A DNA stretch of 64,000 nucleotides from Hordeum vulgare subsp. vulgare (Eukaryota; Streptophyta; Magnoliopsida; Poales; Poaceae), in the NCBI RefSeq assembly GCF_904849725.1, contig NC_058523.1:345211948-345275947 (forward strand), written 5' to 3'. A program made the position numbers and the translations under genes. The notes beneath the pieces were generated by a model that was given only the letters and a program-made list of their open reading frames with translations, was not told where the DNA came from and did no database searches. This document shows, piece by piece, positions 11,072 to 22,152 of this stretch; position 1 is the stretch's first letter, and each line of letters opens with the position of its first letter.

Positions 11072-14000
11072 TCATTTCTTGGCGGTTGATGAAGAGCCGT
11101 GACGCTTCTTGGGGGTAGTCTTCTTCCTTGGGCCGGTTGCTGTGTCGAGTTGTTCCTCATCAGATTCAGCAGTGCGGAATGAAGAAAAGGAGCTGTCTTC
11201 AAGGTCTAGCACTGGAATGGGCCTGAACTTTCTCTTGGGAGGCCACGACCAGTCAAAGTCCTGCTCAAAGTTCATTCCTTCAAGCTCAGTCTGGGTCTTC
11301 AGATGTGCAAGTGTAACCCAGGTGTGATCGAAAACCTCATGCAGATAGTGATTATTAAGCTTCACAACGTTCTGAGTTTCAGTGAGGGTTTTCACAATGG
11401 CACCAAACTGGCGTTTGACCCATTTGTGGTTGTGATCCACCTTCTGGTGAAGACTGAGGAGGAGCTCTCTGGTATTCAGCACGCGAGGAGGAACTGGGCT
11501 TGCTGGACGAGTCTCAGTATCTTCCCATGAAGAATATGCTTCTGGCTCTTTGAACTGGCCATCAAGAGGCCTGTTGCCTTCTTCAATCACATATTTTCCT
11601 TTTCCTTCGATGGGCTCGAAAGTCTTCTTGTTGACCCGGATAGGAGGCATATAACCCATGTGGTTTTGGAAATCAGCATGGAAGTTGATGCCTGTCCTTG
11701 TCCTGATGAATCTCATGATCCACGGGGCATAAATCTTGTGATCATAGGGGCACATTGCATTATCGGCCAAAGTTCTCAAGAAGAAATCATGGATATTGAT
11801 AGGAATACCGTGAATGATGTTGAACAGGATATTCTTCATGAGGCCTACAACATCTTCTTCATCGTCATGGCCTTTGATTGGCGCGAGCACACTGCAGAGG
11901 ATTCTGTAGACAGACCGGGGTGTGTACTTGAGCTCATGGACGAGGAATGTGGTTCTTGAGGGTTTTCCTGCAGCCTAAGGCTTCATGAGGACTTCCATCA
12001 TTCCATTTGGCAGCTCACGCTCACCATAAAGCTTCACTGCCCCATCTGAAGGAATTGGTACGGGCAGTTCTCTGAGGAGTTCAGAGGCAGGGGCTTTATA
12101 GTGAGTATTTTGGGACATCGAGTCAAACACCCAAGTGTTGATGTCATCAGCGTTACCAGATATGTGCAGAGTGGCATAGAACTGAAGAATAAGCTCACTA
12201 TTCCAGTCTGATATGTCTGAGCACATAGGGAGCAAACCTGCATCGTGTAGTACATTGAGGACTGGTTCCAGGTAGGGTATTGCTTCAAGCTCAACATGAG
12301 GAATATGCCTGTGCTGGAATATCTTGTTTCGTCCACAGAGCACAGAGGCATAGTAGTTCATCTGAGTCCTTGTCCAAAACTTCAGATGCCTCATTTGAGG
12401 CTTGTCATAAGGGTTCTCGCCGATGAAATACATGCGTTCTTCAAAGAAATCTTCTTTCTGAAACTTTGGACGCTTGGAGAATGGCTGGCGCCGAACTGGC
12501 TTGAGATTTTGCTGAGGAATGGGGGAGGAGACAACCATGGCAGTCTCTGGGTTGAGCACATTCATTGTCTTGGGCGGGTACATTTTCTTCAGCATTTTCC
12601 TCAAGTTGAGGAATTTCATCAGCTGGTACTTCTTGCTGGGTAGATGATGCTTGCTCTGGCTGAGCTTCAGGCTGAGGAATTTCTGCTTCTTTCTCAGTTT
12701 GAGGAGTTGGGTCAGCCTGTTCAGAATGAGGAGTCTGCTCAGAATGTGCATTTTCCTCAGCTTGTTTTTCTTCAGTTGGCTTTGTGGCAGAAGCAGTTTT
12801 ATCAGCTGCTGCAGCTGATGCTTGAGCAGTCTTTGTCTGAGGAATAAGAGGTTGAGGACTGTCATCAATCTGGATTTCCTCATCAGTGTGTTCCTCAGAG
12901 GTGACATCCTTCATTTCCTCATCTGCCCTTGTAGCTGGGTCATCAATGACGACCATTTCATATGAAGGTGCGACATTTAGAGGCACCGGGTCCAGAGGGG
13001 CAGATTCTTCAGTTTCTTTGTGGCGCTTTGCCTCTGTCTCTTCTACTGCTGAGGAGGCTTTTCTATTCTTTGCTTCCTTTTCAGCAGCCCTTGTTTTCTT
13101 CACGTCTGATGCAGACGGAATTATCTTCTTCACCTTTGAAGCTTGTGGTGAAGGTGTTCTTTCTACAGGTTCTTCAGCTGGTAGTGAGGAACCAGCTGGA
13201 ACAGAGTCATCAGCCTGCTTTGATGAAGCAGCTGGATCAGGAGCAGTCTCATCAGTGGTTGCAATTTCATTAGTTGCAGTTTCCGTGATGATTTCTTCAA
13301 TGGCCGGTTCATCAACACGGCGCTCTTGGTGTTCTTCCTCAGCTTGAGGAGTTTCCTCCTCATCAGGAGATGCATCTGCTGGCTGCTCAACCAGGGGCTG
13401 AGGAGTTGGTGCTGGTGGTGCTTTTCTCTTGTTGTAGTCATCAACAACACTAGTGGCTAGCTTGATGAAATTGCGCTTGATGCTTTTGTGATCTGACAAC
13501 TTGTCATACTTGTCAGTCAATACTTGCAGCTCTGCCTGGGTTGACACCAGTGCATCAGGAGTCAGCTTGAGGAGATTCTGCCTGAGGAATTTCTCCTTTT
13601 TGGCCTTTGCAACCTTTGCCTGCCGGGCCTGCTGTTCTTTCCACTTGGCTTCATTTATGAAGGTGGCCACCATGTGGCTGATGCCAGGAGGAAGTTTCAA
13701 ATCATCAATGGGAGTGTTTGGATCCTCATACCAGATATTGATGTAGTCAAGGAGAACCTTGGGGTCCGTGGCCAGAGGAATAGCACTACCTGATGCTTGT
13801 GCTACCCTTTCTTGCTTGTTCCTGATGATGGCTTGCAGGGTTTCATCATCATATTCATCACTTCCCTCTGATGCAGACGGGACTGCGATGATTTTGCTGG
13901 GGCTGGGCAGAGGTGCATGTTCAGCAGTTGTCAAAGTCTTCATAAGTGGTGTTCAAGACTTTGTTTCCGAGCTAGTTGCAGCTAGGAGTGAGGAGCTGGA

Positions 14001-14798
14001 GCTGGCGGTCGTAGGCTTCACGACATGCTTCTGTACTAGTTTCTCTTGAGGCTTTGGAGGTGGAGCTGAGGATTTTGGTGCAGATGAGATTGGTGCTGAG
14101 GGTTTTGGCGCTGATGGTTTTGGTGTTGAAGGTTTTGGCAATGAGGGTTTTGGAACTGAGGGTTTTTTGACAGAAGCCTGAACAGACTTCTCTTGAGGCT
14201 TTGGAGCCCTTTGCTTTGATGGCACAGACTGCGTGTGAGGAATTTCTGAGGCTGAGGTTTCTTCCGCTGAGGAATTAGCAGCACCAGAGGCAGCAGCTGA
14301 GGATTCATTAAATTTCCTCACTGCAGCTTCTGCTTGCTTCTTGAGCTTGGCCAGATGCTTTTCCTTTTCATCTGGATAGTCATCAATGGTCTTGAGGCTT
14401 GATGGATGAACTACTTGATGATCCTCAAGTGGGGCCCTTCTGCCAGGAGGCTTCAACGCGAATTTCTTCGCATATTTGGGAGTCACAAACCTGTACTCCT
14501 TCCATTCCTTCGCCCATCGGCGTTCAATCTTCTGCATCCTTATCTTTCTCTTGGCCATTGTCTCATGTTCATCAAGCGTACAATAGTCCAAGTATATGTG
14601 CTCAGGGATATCAGCAGCTGTGTTGTGCTCCAGTTTCTTTCCTCCTTTCTGTTTTCTTTCTTCCTTCATTTTCTTCAGTTGAGGACTTTGCTGATGATTT
14701 TGAACTCCTGAGGATTCTAAAGAGCCTTGAAGAGTTTCTTCCAGAAATGCTGCAAATGAGTTAATGTGATGAGAACCGATAGATTCATCAGCTGACAT
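11072..14798 (-). pseudogene. Additional (env-like) ORF of the Maximus-like element, broken by two stops and a frameshift
   Basis: Lies between RNase H and the 3' LTR, in sense with pol, where SIRE-lineage elements carry an env-like or additional ORF. It starts at a true ATG at 14798 (MSADESIG). Order: lysine-rich segment (14700-14350), low-complexity A/P/S/K repeats (14290-14050), a TGA at 13955-13953, then more than 450 residues of acidic, P/E/Q/T-rich sequence. A -/+1 frame change follows at about 12560-12440. The last part is a more globular, conserved-looking domain (FWTRTQMNYYASVLCG, then NSELILQFYATLHISG) that reminds me of the putative plant transposon protein domain family. A stop near 11975 interrupts it and the reading frame ends at 11072. 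I see no clear signal peptide or membrane anchor, so a viral-type envelope function is doubtful. Confidence 0.75.
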
Positions 14799-14806
14799 GT
14801 GTGTAC

Positions 14807-15143
14807 CTGTGAACAGAGTATAGTTGCGAGGAATTTGGAGAGGTCATATTCGTTCTCAGATTTGAAGAAAAAGAAAAAGTTTGACAGTTTGAGGAATATA
14901 ACCAGTGGTTGAGGAATTTGCCTAAGCATACTGTTCTTGGGTTCCAGAGTTGTAGAGATCCGAAAATTCGCACAATTGAGGAATCTCGTGAAAATCTTAG
15001 ATGCTTAGCTAGTTCATCAATGATTGTGGTGATAGGAAGTGTTTGAGGAATCATGTGCGCATCGTATCTTGAGGAAAAACAGATTTCACATAGAAGATGT
15101 AAAATTTCAGATCTAATCTGCTGTAAAAATGGGATTTATTTAC
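14807..15143 (-). other. Candidate leader intron of the additional ORF
   Basis: On the minus strand, CCAGG is followed by GTAAATAAAT at 15143, and TCTGTTCACAG ends at 14807, eight bases before the ATG at 14798. The 337-nt stretch is AT-richer than the leader in front of it, as expected for a plant intron. No transcript data are available here, so this is a prediction from splice-site likeness and base composition. Confidence 0.5.
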
Positions 15144-15419
15144 CCTGGAAGAAGCGTACGAAGAACACAGAAAGTAGTGTTGGAGAGGCTCTTCGTTCGA
15201 GTGTCCAATGCACCCTAACTTGGCGGCAGAGGACGTCTACGGCGGCGGCGGACGAAGATGGTCCGACTCCGGCGTGATTCTGGCGACGAAAAGGTCGAGG
15301 CAGTGAAGCTCTTCCTCTCCGACGACAAGACTACCAGCGGTGGCGCTAGGGTTCGGTGGAGTGTGCTATGGCAGGAGAGCGATGAGGCGAAGAAGAGGAT
15401 ACTGAGGGGGATAATGACA

Positions 15420-15427
15420 TATTTATA
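15420..15427 (-). promoter_or_regulatory. Candidate internal promoter (TATA box) upstream of the additional ORF
   Basis: Minus strand TATAAATA, identical to the LTR box, followed by a CT-rich leader (15400-15150) containing AACCCTAGCGCCACC, a sequence typical of plant 5' UTRs. It lies about 620 bases before the ATG of the additional ORF and 725 bases after the pol stop. It suggests a separate transcript for that ORF. Confidence 0.5.
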
Positions 15428-16152
15428 GCCCGAAAGTTACTGTTTGGCGCGAAAGTTTCGGACCAAATAGCCCCTGCCTCTACGTCTCCGCAGGACACGT
15501 GTAGCTCCCGTACGATGCGGTGGAGATAGTGGAGAACGTGGTTATCTGATCGTGGGAAGTGGGGGTTCAGTTACTGTGTCTTTAAGGAAAACAATTTTTG
15601 AAGATTTGAGGATTTTCGTTACAAAATCATCAGCTGACAAGGAAGCAGTGAGGATTTTGAACTAAGTTTCAAGTAGAACGCATATGAAGAATTGAATAGA
15701 CTGGATAAGTATAGCATAGAGGGAAAGTAGGGTCCGATCACATTCACTTAGCAGAAACATCAACTTGAAGAAATAGAAATAAGTGAATGCTGTTGAGGAC
15801 TAGAAATCACAGTCTACCTAGGCAAATGAAAGTCATCAAGTGTTTTTGAGGATTTTGTAATAGATCATCACAATGAAGAACAACTATTTTAAAAAAATGC
15901 ATTGTGAGGAAATTGATCATTTGAAGAAAATCAACTTGAGGAATTTCACATTGGGCGGTGGCGTTACCCACCATATAAGAATGTTGATTACAGACGCCGC
16001 GTACAATTGTCGTAGGGCCCTCAGAATCAATTTCTTCGTTAATCTCTTCACATTCAGAGTGACTTTCTTCATCTGTTAAAGAAAATCGTTTCATCATGTG
16101 TTGCACATCTAAGTCATCAACTTTGCATAAGTGTTAGGATGTGTGCATGTTT
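15428..16152 (-). other. Spacer between pol and the additional-ORF unit
   Basis: Non-coding in both directions. It is rich in TGAGGA and TTGAGGAAT words like the rest of the element. I see no conserved frame or structure. Confidence 0.6.
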
Positions 16153-17003
16153 TTACAAAACATTTGAAGACTCTAAGATATGTAGCTCACACCGCAACTT
16201 GCAAAACCTTTTCTCATCCAAGGGCTTAGTGAAGATATCTGCCAGTTGATCATTAGTCTTCACATGGTCGATGAGGATATTGCCCTTGAGGACATGGTCC
16301 CAAAGAAAATGATGACGAATCTGGATGTGCTTGGTCTTCGAGTGCTGTACTGGGTTGTATGCAATCTTGATAGCACTCTCATTGTCACACTAGAGAGGCA
16401 CATTCTTCATGTTGATGTCGTAGTCCTTGAGGGTTTGCTTCATCCACAGCAATTGAGCACAACAAGAACCAACAACAATGTACTCAGCTTCGGCAGTGGA
16501 GAGTGATACGCAGTTCTGCTTCTTTGAGGACTAGCAAACTAGTGATCTTATGAGGAAATGGCATGTGCCAGAAGTTGACTTGCGATCCACACGGTCACCA
16601 GCATAGTCAGAATCAGAATACCCTACTAGATGAAGATTGGAGCCCTTGGGATACCATAATCCTAGTGTTGGTGTGTGAGCTAAGTATCGAAGAATATGTT
16701 TCACAGCCTTATGGTGTGATTCCTTCGGTTTTGCTTGAAAACGTGCACACATGCAAACACTAAGCATTATATCTGGCCTAGATGCACATAGATACAATAA
16801 AGAGCCAATCATAGAACGGTATACCCGCTGATCGAAATCTTTACCATTTTCATCTGTGCCGAGGTGGCCGTTGATAGGCATTGGAGTCTTGGCACCTTTG
16901 CATTCGTGCATGTCGAATTTCCTCAGAACATCCTTGAGGTATTTCTCCTGTGATATGAAGATTCCATTGCTTTGTTGACGAATTTGAAGACCTAAGAAGA
17001 ATT
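16153..17003 (-). pseudogene. RT C-terminal part and RNase H of the Maximus-like pol
   Basis: Continues the RT frame after a one-base deletion at about 17004, where three G of an expected four remain before AGCTGAAATTC. The open piece 16911-16531 holds SMIGSLLYLCASRPDIMLSVC and GYSDSDYAGDRVDRKS (RNase H start). A TGG to TAG change ends it. Beyond this the frame can be followed through STAEAEYIVVGSC, a second TAG in place of Trp, CDNESAIKIA and ADIFTKPLDEKRF to a TAA at 16153. The RNase H acidic residues are visible, but the chain is interrupted, so this copy cannot make a full polymerase. Confidence 0.85.
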
Positions 17004-19316
17004 TCAGCTCCCCATCATGGACATATGATATTCTTCACTCATCATGTAGGCAAATTCATCACTGTATCTTTTGTCAGTACAGCCAAATATGATATCATCA
17101 ACATATATTTGACATACAAACAACTCATTATCATAGGATTTTGTGAAAAGAGTTGGATCGAGTGAACCAGGTTTGAAGCCTTTCTTCATGAGGAATTCCT
17201 TCAATGTATCATACCATGCCCGAGGGGCTTGCTTGAGACCATACAAAGCCCTTTTGAGTCTGAAGACTTTGTCTGGATTCTTTGGATCCTCAAAACCTGG
17301 GGGCTGAGCAACATATACTTCTTCCTCAAGCTTACCATTGAGGAATGCACTTTTCACATCCATTTGATATAAGGTGATGTTATGATGATTAGCATAAGCA
17401 AGTAGTATTCGAATAGCTTCAAGTCTAGCAACAGGTGCAAAAGTTTCATCGAAATCTATTCCTTCAACCTGGGTGTAGCCTTGGGCTACAAGTCGTGCCT
17501 TGTTCCTCACCACTTGACCGTCCTCATCTTGCTTGTTTCGGAAAATCCACTTGGTGCCGATGATGTTGTGCTTGCGAGGATCTGGTTGTTTGACGAGCTC
17601 CCATACGTCATTCAACTTGAATTGAAGAAGTTCGTCTTGCATAGCTTGGATCCACTCCGGTTCCAGAAAAGCCTCAGCAACTTTTGAGGATTCTGTGATG
17701 GATACAAAGGAAAAATGCCCACAAAAGTTAACTAAGTGTGAAGCTTTTGAGCGAGTGAGAGGACCTAGCGCGTTGATGTCGTTGAGGATTTTGTCAAGTT
17801 CTACTTCGTTTGCAATCCTCGGATGAGTTGGTTGAGGATTTTGTCTGGGCTGAGGAAGTGGTGCTGTTGCAATTTCCTCAGGAGCATCTTCTTGGTTTTT
17901 ATCAGGGATGGGGATAGTTTCTTCACCAATTTCCTCAGTGGGGACAATGTCTTCAGTAGGCTTAAGTTTTATCGCTTCCTCAGGAGACAGCTTATCTGGA
18001 TCAGAAGGCAATTGCTCTCTTTGCGAGCCATTAGTTTCATCGAACCGCACATATACAGTCTCAACAACTTTGTTGTGATAGTTGTTGAAGACTCTGTAGG
18101 TGTGCGAGTCCTTTCCATAACCGAGCATAAAACCTTCATGTGCCGTAGGTGCAAATTTTGAGCTATGGTGAGGATCTCTAATCCAGCATTTTGCACCGAA
18201 GACTTTGAAATAACTTACATTGGGTTTCTTGTCAGTGAGGAGTTCATATGAGGTTTTCTTGAGGAATTTGTGAAGATATACCCTGTTGATGATGTGGCAT
18301 GCAGTGTTGAATGCTTCAGGCCAAAAGCGACGAGGAGTCTGATATTCTTCAAGCATAGTTCTTGCCATTTCAACCAGAGTCCCGTTCTTCCTGTCGACGA
18401 CACCATTCTGCTGAGGAGTATAAGGAGCAGACAATTCGTGAGTAATACCAAGTTCATCAAGATAATCATCAAGACCAGTGTTTTTGAACTCGGTTCCATT
18501 ATCACTCCTGATGTGTTTGATCTTGATGCCAAAGTTCGTCGAGGCCCTTGAAGAAAATCGTTTGAAGATTTCTTGCACTTCAGTTTTATACACTATGACA
18601 TGCACCCAAGTGTATCTGGAATGATCATCAACTATGACGAAGCCATATAGAGATGCTGCATTGGTTAGTGTGGCATAGTGAGTAGGTCCAAATAAATCCA
18701 TATGAAGCAATTCGAATGGACGTGTAGTGGTCATGTTGGTTTTGGAGGGATGCTTGGATCTGGTCATTGTCCCAGATTCACAAGCACCGCAGAGATGATC
18801 CTTGAGGAATTTGACTGATTCGATGCCGATGACATGCTTCTTCTTGGCGAGCGTGTGCAAATTCCTCATGCCTGCATGACCTAGTCTTCGGTGCCACATC
18901 CATCCTTCTGAGGTTTTTTCTAGTAAGCAAGTGGCTGGTTGAGGACCTGTAGAGAAATCAACAATGTACAAATCCCCTCTTCTTACACCTTCGAAGACTT
19001 TGGATCTGTCAGATTCCATGATGACTACACATCTATATCTACCAAAGATAACAATCATATCAAGATCACAAAGCATTGAGACTGACATAAGGTTAAAACC
19101 AAGGGATTCAACAAGCATCACTTTGTCCATATGCCTATCCTTGGAAATAGCCACTTTGCCAAGTCCCAATGCCTTGCTTTTACCTTTATCAGCATATGTG
19201 ATTTGCTTCAGAGGTGATGGAGTTAGTGGCATATTCATTAGTAAACTTTTATCACCAGTCACGTGATGTGTGCAGCCACTATCGAGAACCCACTCAGTAT
19301 TTTTGGGTTTGTCATC
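17004..19316 (-). CDS. Copia protease active site, integrase and reverse transcriptase (Maximus-like pol)
   Basis: One open frame of about 770 codons without an ATG. It begins with [13 protein letters not shown] (protease DSG motif, 19292 onward). The integrase zinc finger ([14 protein letters not shown], then LCGACESG) is near 18910-18770 and the integrase core has [15 protein letters not shown] and [10 protein letters not shown]. The third catalytic residue is Asp here, where Copia integrases have Glu. RT follows: [35 protein letters not shown] and the catalytic YVDDIIFG near 17100. A one-base deletion ends the frame at 17004. An in-frame TAA lies just upstream of 19316, so expression needs splicing or a frameshift from gag. 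Confidence 0.93.
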   Translation of the reverse strand, partial: DDKPKNTEWVLDSGCTHHVTGDKSLLMNMPLTPSPLKQITYADKGKSKALGLGKVAISKDRHMDKVMLVESLGFNLMSVSMLCDLDMIVIFGRYRCVVIMESDRSKVFEGVRRGDLYIVDFSTGPQPATCLLEKTSEGWMWHRRLGHAGMRNLHTLAKKKHVIGIESVKFLKDHLCGACESGTMTRSKHPSKTNMTTTRPFELLHMDLFGPTHYATLTNAASLYGFVIVDDHSRYTWVHVIVYKTEVQEIFKRFSSRASTNFGIKIKHIRSDNGTEFKNTGLDDYLDELGITHELSAPYTPQQNGVVDRKNGTLVEMARTMLEEYQTPRRFWPEAFNTACHIINRVYLHKFLKKTSYELLTDKKPNVSYFKVFGAKCWIRDPHHSSKFAPTAHEGFMLGYGKDSHTYRVFNNYHNKVVETVYVRFDETNGSQREQLPSDPDKLSPEEAIKLKPTEDIVPTEEIGEETIPIPDKNQEDAPEEIATAPLPQPRQNPQPTHPRIANEVELDKILNDINALGPLTRSKASHLVNFCGHFSFVSITESSKVAEAFLEPEWIQAMQDELLQFKLNDVWELVKQPDPRKHNIIGTKWIFRNKQDEDGQVVRNKARLVAQGYTQVEGIDFDETFAPVARLEAIRILLAYANHHNITLYQMDVKSAFLNGKLEEEVYVAQPPGFEDPKNPDKVFRLKRALYGLKQAPRAWYDTLKEFLMKKGFKPGSLDPTLFTKSYDNELFVCQIYVDDIIFGCTDKRYSDEFAYMMSEEYHMSMMGS

Positions 19317-19540
19317 CTGCAGATGAATTAGTACAACTTACCATCTCATATGCTTCAGATTTGAAGAATATGATACTAATTTCATCAGATCAGTAATTTC
19401 ATCATAACAGAAATGTAAGGACGTGTGAAATATTTCTATTTCATCAATCATTAGCTTGCGTCCTATCAAGCATTTCCTCAGGTCTCCAGCAAATTCTTCA
19501 GATGATGATTTTCATCTGGAGACCTGACGTGCAGAAGTGA
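19317..19540 (-). other. Non-coding gap between gag and pol, candidate intron end
   Basis: Between the gag frame (stop at 19541) and the protease DSG frame lie about 220 bases with stops in the pol frame. The minus strand ends here in GTACTAATTCATCTGCAG, a near-ideal plant branch point plus acceptor, directly before the open pol frame. A donor is not obvious. It may be a spliced junction or simple decay. Confidence 0.4.
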
Positions 19541-20465
19541 TTAGTTTGATTTCTTCACCACCCACATCTGAAGGGGTGGTAAAGCTTTCATCATCCCGTG
19601 AGCACCATAAGAGAAAGGTGGCATTGAAGCTAATGCACTTCTCTTAAAAGTAGGGGGATTAAAGTACTCATATGAATATGCAGAGAACTGGTTTGAGGAT
19701 TTATGAACATAATGATTTGAGGAGTAACGCTCATATTCATATTCCTTGTAGTTTCCCTGCATGTTAGACGCATAAGCATGGGTACGAGCATAGTTTTGAC
19801 CAGTTGAGGACTTTGATCCTCTTGAAGACTTTGGTCCTCTTGAGGAATTTGATCTGGGGTTCAGATTCTTCAGTGGTGGTGTCATGAGGACATTCACCTG
19901 AAGATTTTCAAGACAACTTTTGGGAACCCAGATTTTCCTCAGAGGAGGGCCATTCCTGTAGTTAGTTCCAACATATCGAGCAAATACTTCACCAGATTGA
20001 TTTTTAACAGTTTATAGTTGGAATCAAATGATTCATCCGAGGAATAGGATAATTCACATGAGAAGCCAGTTAGATTAGATGGATCAAAAGGAGGCCCAAT
20101 AGCAGCAACCCATGTGGTTTTGGGATACTGCTCAGGTTTCCAATAAGATCCATCAGCATTTAATTTCCTCTCAAAGGCAATTCCTTCTTTCCTCGGGTTC
20201 TTGTTCAAGATCTGTTTTTGAGCACATCACAAAGGGTTTGATGTCCTTTGAGACTTTTGTACATGCCTGTCACGTACAATTCCTTAAACCCTGCATTTTC
20301 ATCAGTAACATTTGTGTTTTCCTCAAGTGAGGAAATAGACACAACAGGTGCAGTTGAAGAATTTGTAGCAATGGTAGCATTTGATGATTCTGGTGAGGAA
20401 TTAGCAGTTTCGCGTTCAATGCATTTAAGACATGGAGGAATAAATTCAACTTGACTAACACTGAT
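19541..20465 (-). pseudogene. 3' part of gag of the Maximus-like element, frameshifted
   Basis: After the TAG at 20468-20466 the same frame stays open (SQVEFIPPCLKCIERE) to about 20215. There a one-base loss in an A-run moves it into the 20208-19939 frame (SYWKPEQYPKTTWVAAIGPP). A second shift near 19990 leads to KIWVPKSCLENLQ and the S/G/Y-rich stretch of 19897-19541. The order matches the C-terminal gag of element F (AKFVGPRNAF, then LVPKTLV), so the original gag was one long chain. Confidence 0.75.
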
Positions 20466-22085
20466 CTATTGAGCTAGTAATGAATCATTTTCCTTACGAA
20501 GATCATCATGAGACATCCTCAGCTTCTCAAGATCAAGCTTCCTTTGAAGAAATTCGTAGGAAATCTTCTCATGATCAGTGAGGAGTGTATCATAACGATC
20601 CTGAAGATTATCAAATCTAGACTGAAGACTTTTCATGTCATCAGTGAGGATTTGATTAAGGTTCATTTCATCATTCAACACATCATCACTTTTGTCTAGC
20701 AGTTTTTGAAGCTTTTCCAGAGTAGTTTGTTGTTTAGTGGCAATGATAGCAAGTTTACTGTAACTGGGTTTCTTATAATCATTATGTTCACAGTCACTTG
20801 AATCAGAGGAGGAGGCATTATTTGATACCTTTGAACCTTTTGCCATGAAGCAATAGGTTGGAGCGATGTCATCAGCATAGTCATCAGTATGGATGGTGCA
20901 ATCATTTTCTTCAAGATTGAAGATTGACTTGCTGACAAAAGTGGTTGCTAGTGCAAGACTAGCCTGTCCGGATTCTGAGTCTTCATCAGAACCCTCTTCA
21001 TCATCACATTCCTCTGATTCTGCCTCGGAGTCCATTTCCTTGCCAATAAGTGCCCGAGCCTTTCTGAAACTAGTCTTCTTGTGCGATGAGGGCTTTGAAG
21101 ATGAGGATTTTGAAGATTTCTTCTTCTTCTTCAAGTCATCAAAACTGTCATCCTTGTATTTCTTTTTCTTTGATTCCTTTCCCCAGCGGGGACAATCAGC
21201 AATGTAATGACCTGATTTCTTGCACTTGTGACAGGTTCGTTTCTTGTAATCCTCGGATGTAGATTCTGATTTCTTCATGTCTCTTCTTGATGATTTACCG
21301 AACTGGCCTCGTCGTGCAAATCTCTGGAATTTCCTCACAAGCATTGCAAGCTCTTGTCCGAATTCTTCAGGGTCACAACTGTTGTCATCTGTGTCTTCTT
21401 CTTCAGATGAGGAAATTGCTCTAGCCTTCAGTGCACGTGGTCTGGAATAGCTTTGTCCATATAGATCTCTCTTTTCTTCTAGCTGGAATTCATGAGTATT
21501 TAGCCTTTCTAGGATATCAGCTGGATCCAGCATCTTGTAGTTTGGTCTTTCTTGAATCATCAGAACTAGAGTGTCAAATGAAGAATCCAAAGATCTCAGC
21601 AGTTTCTTCACAACTTCGTGATCAGTGATGTCTCGAGCTCCCAGTGCTTGCAGTTCATTTGATATGTCAGTGAGGCGATCAAAGGTGTCTTGGCAGCATT
21701 CATTGTCATGTCTCTTGAAGCGATTGAAGAGATTGCGAAGAATATCAACACGAGAGTCACGCTGGGTTGATACTCCTTCGTTTACCTTGCACAGTCTCTC
21801 CCAGATCAGTGTTGCAGAGCCCAACACACTTACTCTTCCAAACTGGCCAGGGCTCAGATGGCCACAGATGATGTTCTTCGCTTGAGAATCAAGTTGCTTG
21901 AATTTCTTCACATCAGCTGCAGTGACACTGGAAGAAATGATGGGGACGCCATTTTCCACAATATACCAGAGATCATTATCAATAGCTTGTAGATGCATTT
22001 GCATTTTGTTCTTCCAGAAGGGAAAGTTCTTTCCTTCGTAGGTAGGACATGCTGCAGTCACCTTAAACATGCCTGCAGTCGACAT
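20466..22085 (-). CDS. Gag capsid/nucleocapsid protein of the Maximus-like element
   Basis: 539 codons from a true ATG (MSTAGMFKV), about 50 bases after the primer site. Residues 10-200 form the Copia gag helical region (FPFWKNKMQMHLQA, then LRSLDSSFDTLVLMI). A CCHC zinc knuckle, CHKCKKSGHYIADC, lies at about residues 285-298, followed by K/S-rich and acidic stretches. The last 90 residues are heptad-rich and probably coiled coil. It would package element RNA in virus-like particles in the cytoplasm. The chain ends at CAA TAG; open frame continues beyond, so this TAG is likely a mutation in this copy. Confidence 0.9.
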   Translation of the reverse strand: MSTAGMFKVTAACPTYEGKNFPFWKNKMQMHLQAIDNDLWYIVENGVPIISSSVTAADVKKFKQLDSQAKNIICGHLSPGQFGRVSVLGSATLIWERLCKVNEGVSTQRDSRVDILRNLFNRFKRHDNECCQDTFDRLTDISNELQALGARDITDHEVVKKLLRSLDSSFDTLVLMIQERPNYKMLDPADILERLNTHEFQLEEKRDLYGQSYSRPRALKARAISSSEEEDTDDNSCDPEEFGQELAMLVRKFQRFARRGQFGKSSRRDMKKSESTSEDYKKRTCHKCKKSGHYIADCPRWGKESKKKKYKDDSFDDLKKKKKSSKSSSSKPSSHKKTSFRKARALIGKEMDSEAESEECDDEEGSDEDSESGQASLALATTFVSKSIFNLEENDCTIHTDDYADDIAPTYCFMAKGSKVSNNASSSDSSDCEHNDYKKPSYSKLAIIATKQQTTLEKLQKLLDKSDDVLNDEMNLNQILTDDMKSLQSRFDNLQDRYDTLLTDHEKISYEFLQRKLDLEKLRMSHDDLRKENDSLLAQ

Positions 22086-22131
22086 AACTAAAACTCCAGG
22101 TGGTTAAACCAAAATCACACAGAACAAGGGA

Positions 22132-22150
22132 GTACCTTGCTCTGATACCA
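22132..22150 (-). other. Primer binding site of the Maximus-like element
   Basis: Minus strand TGGTATCAGAGCAAGGTAC, complementary to the 3' end of initiator tRNA-Met, two bases inside the 5' LTR end. Confidence 0.93.
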
Positions 22151-22152
22151 AT

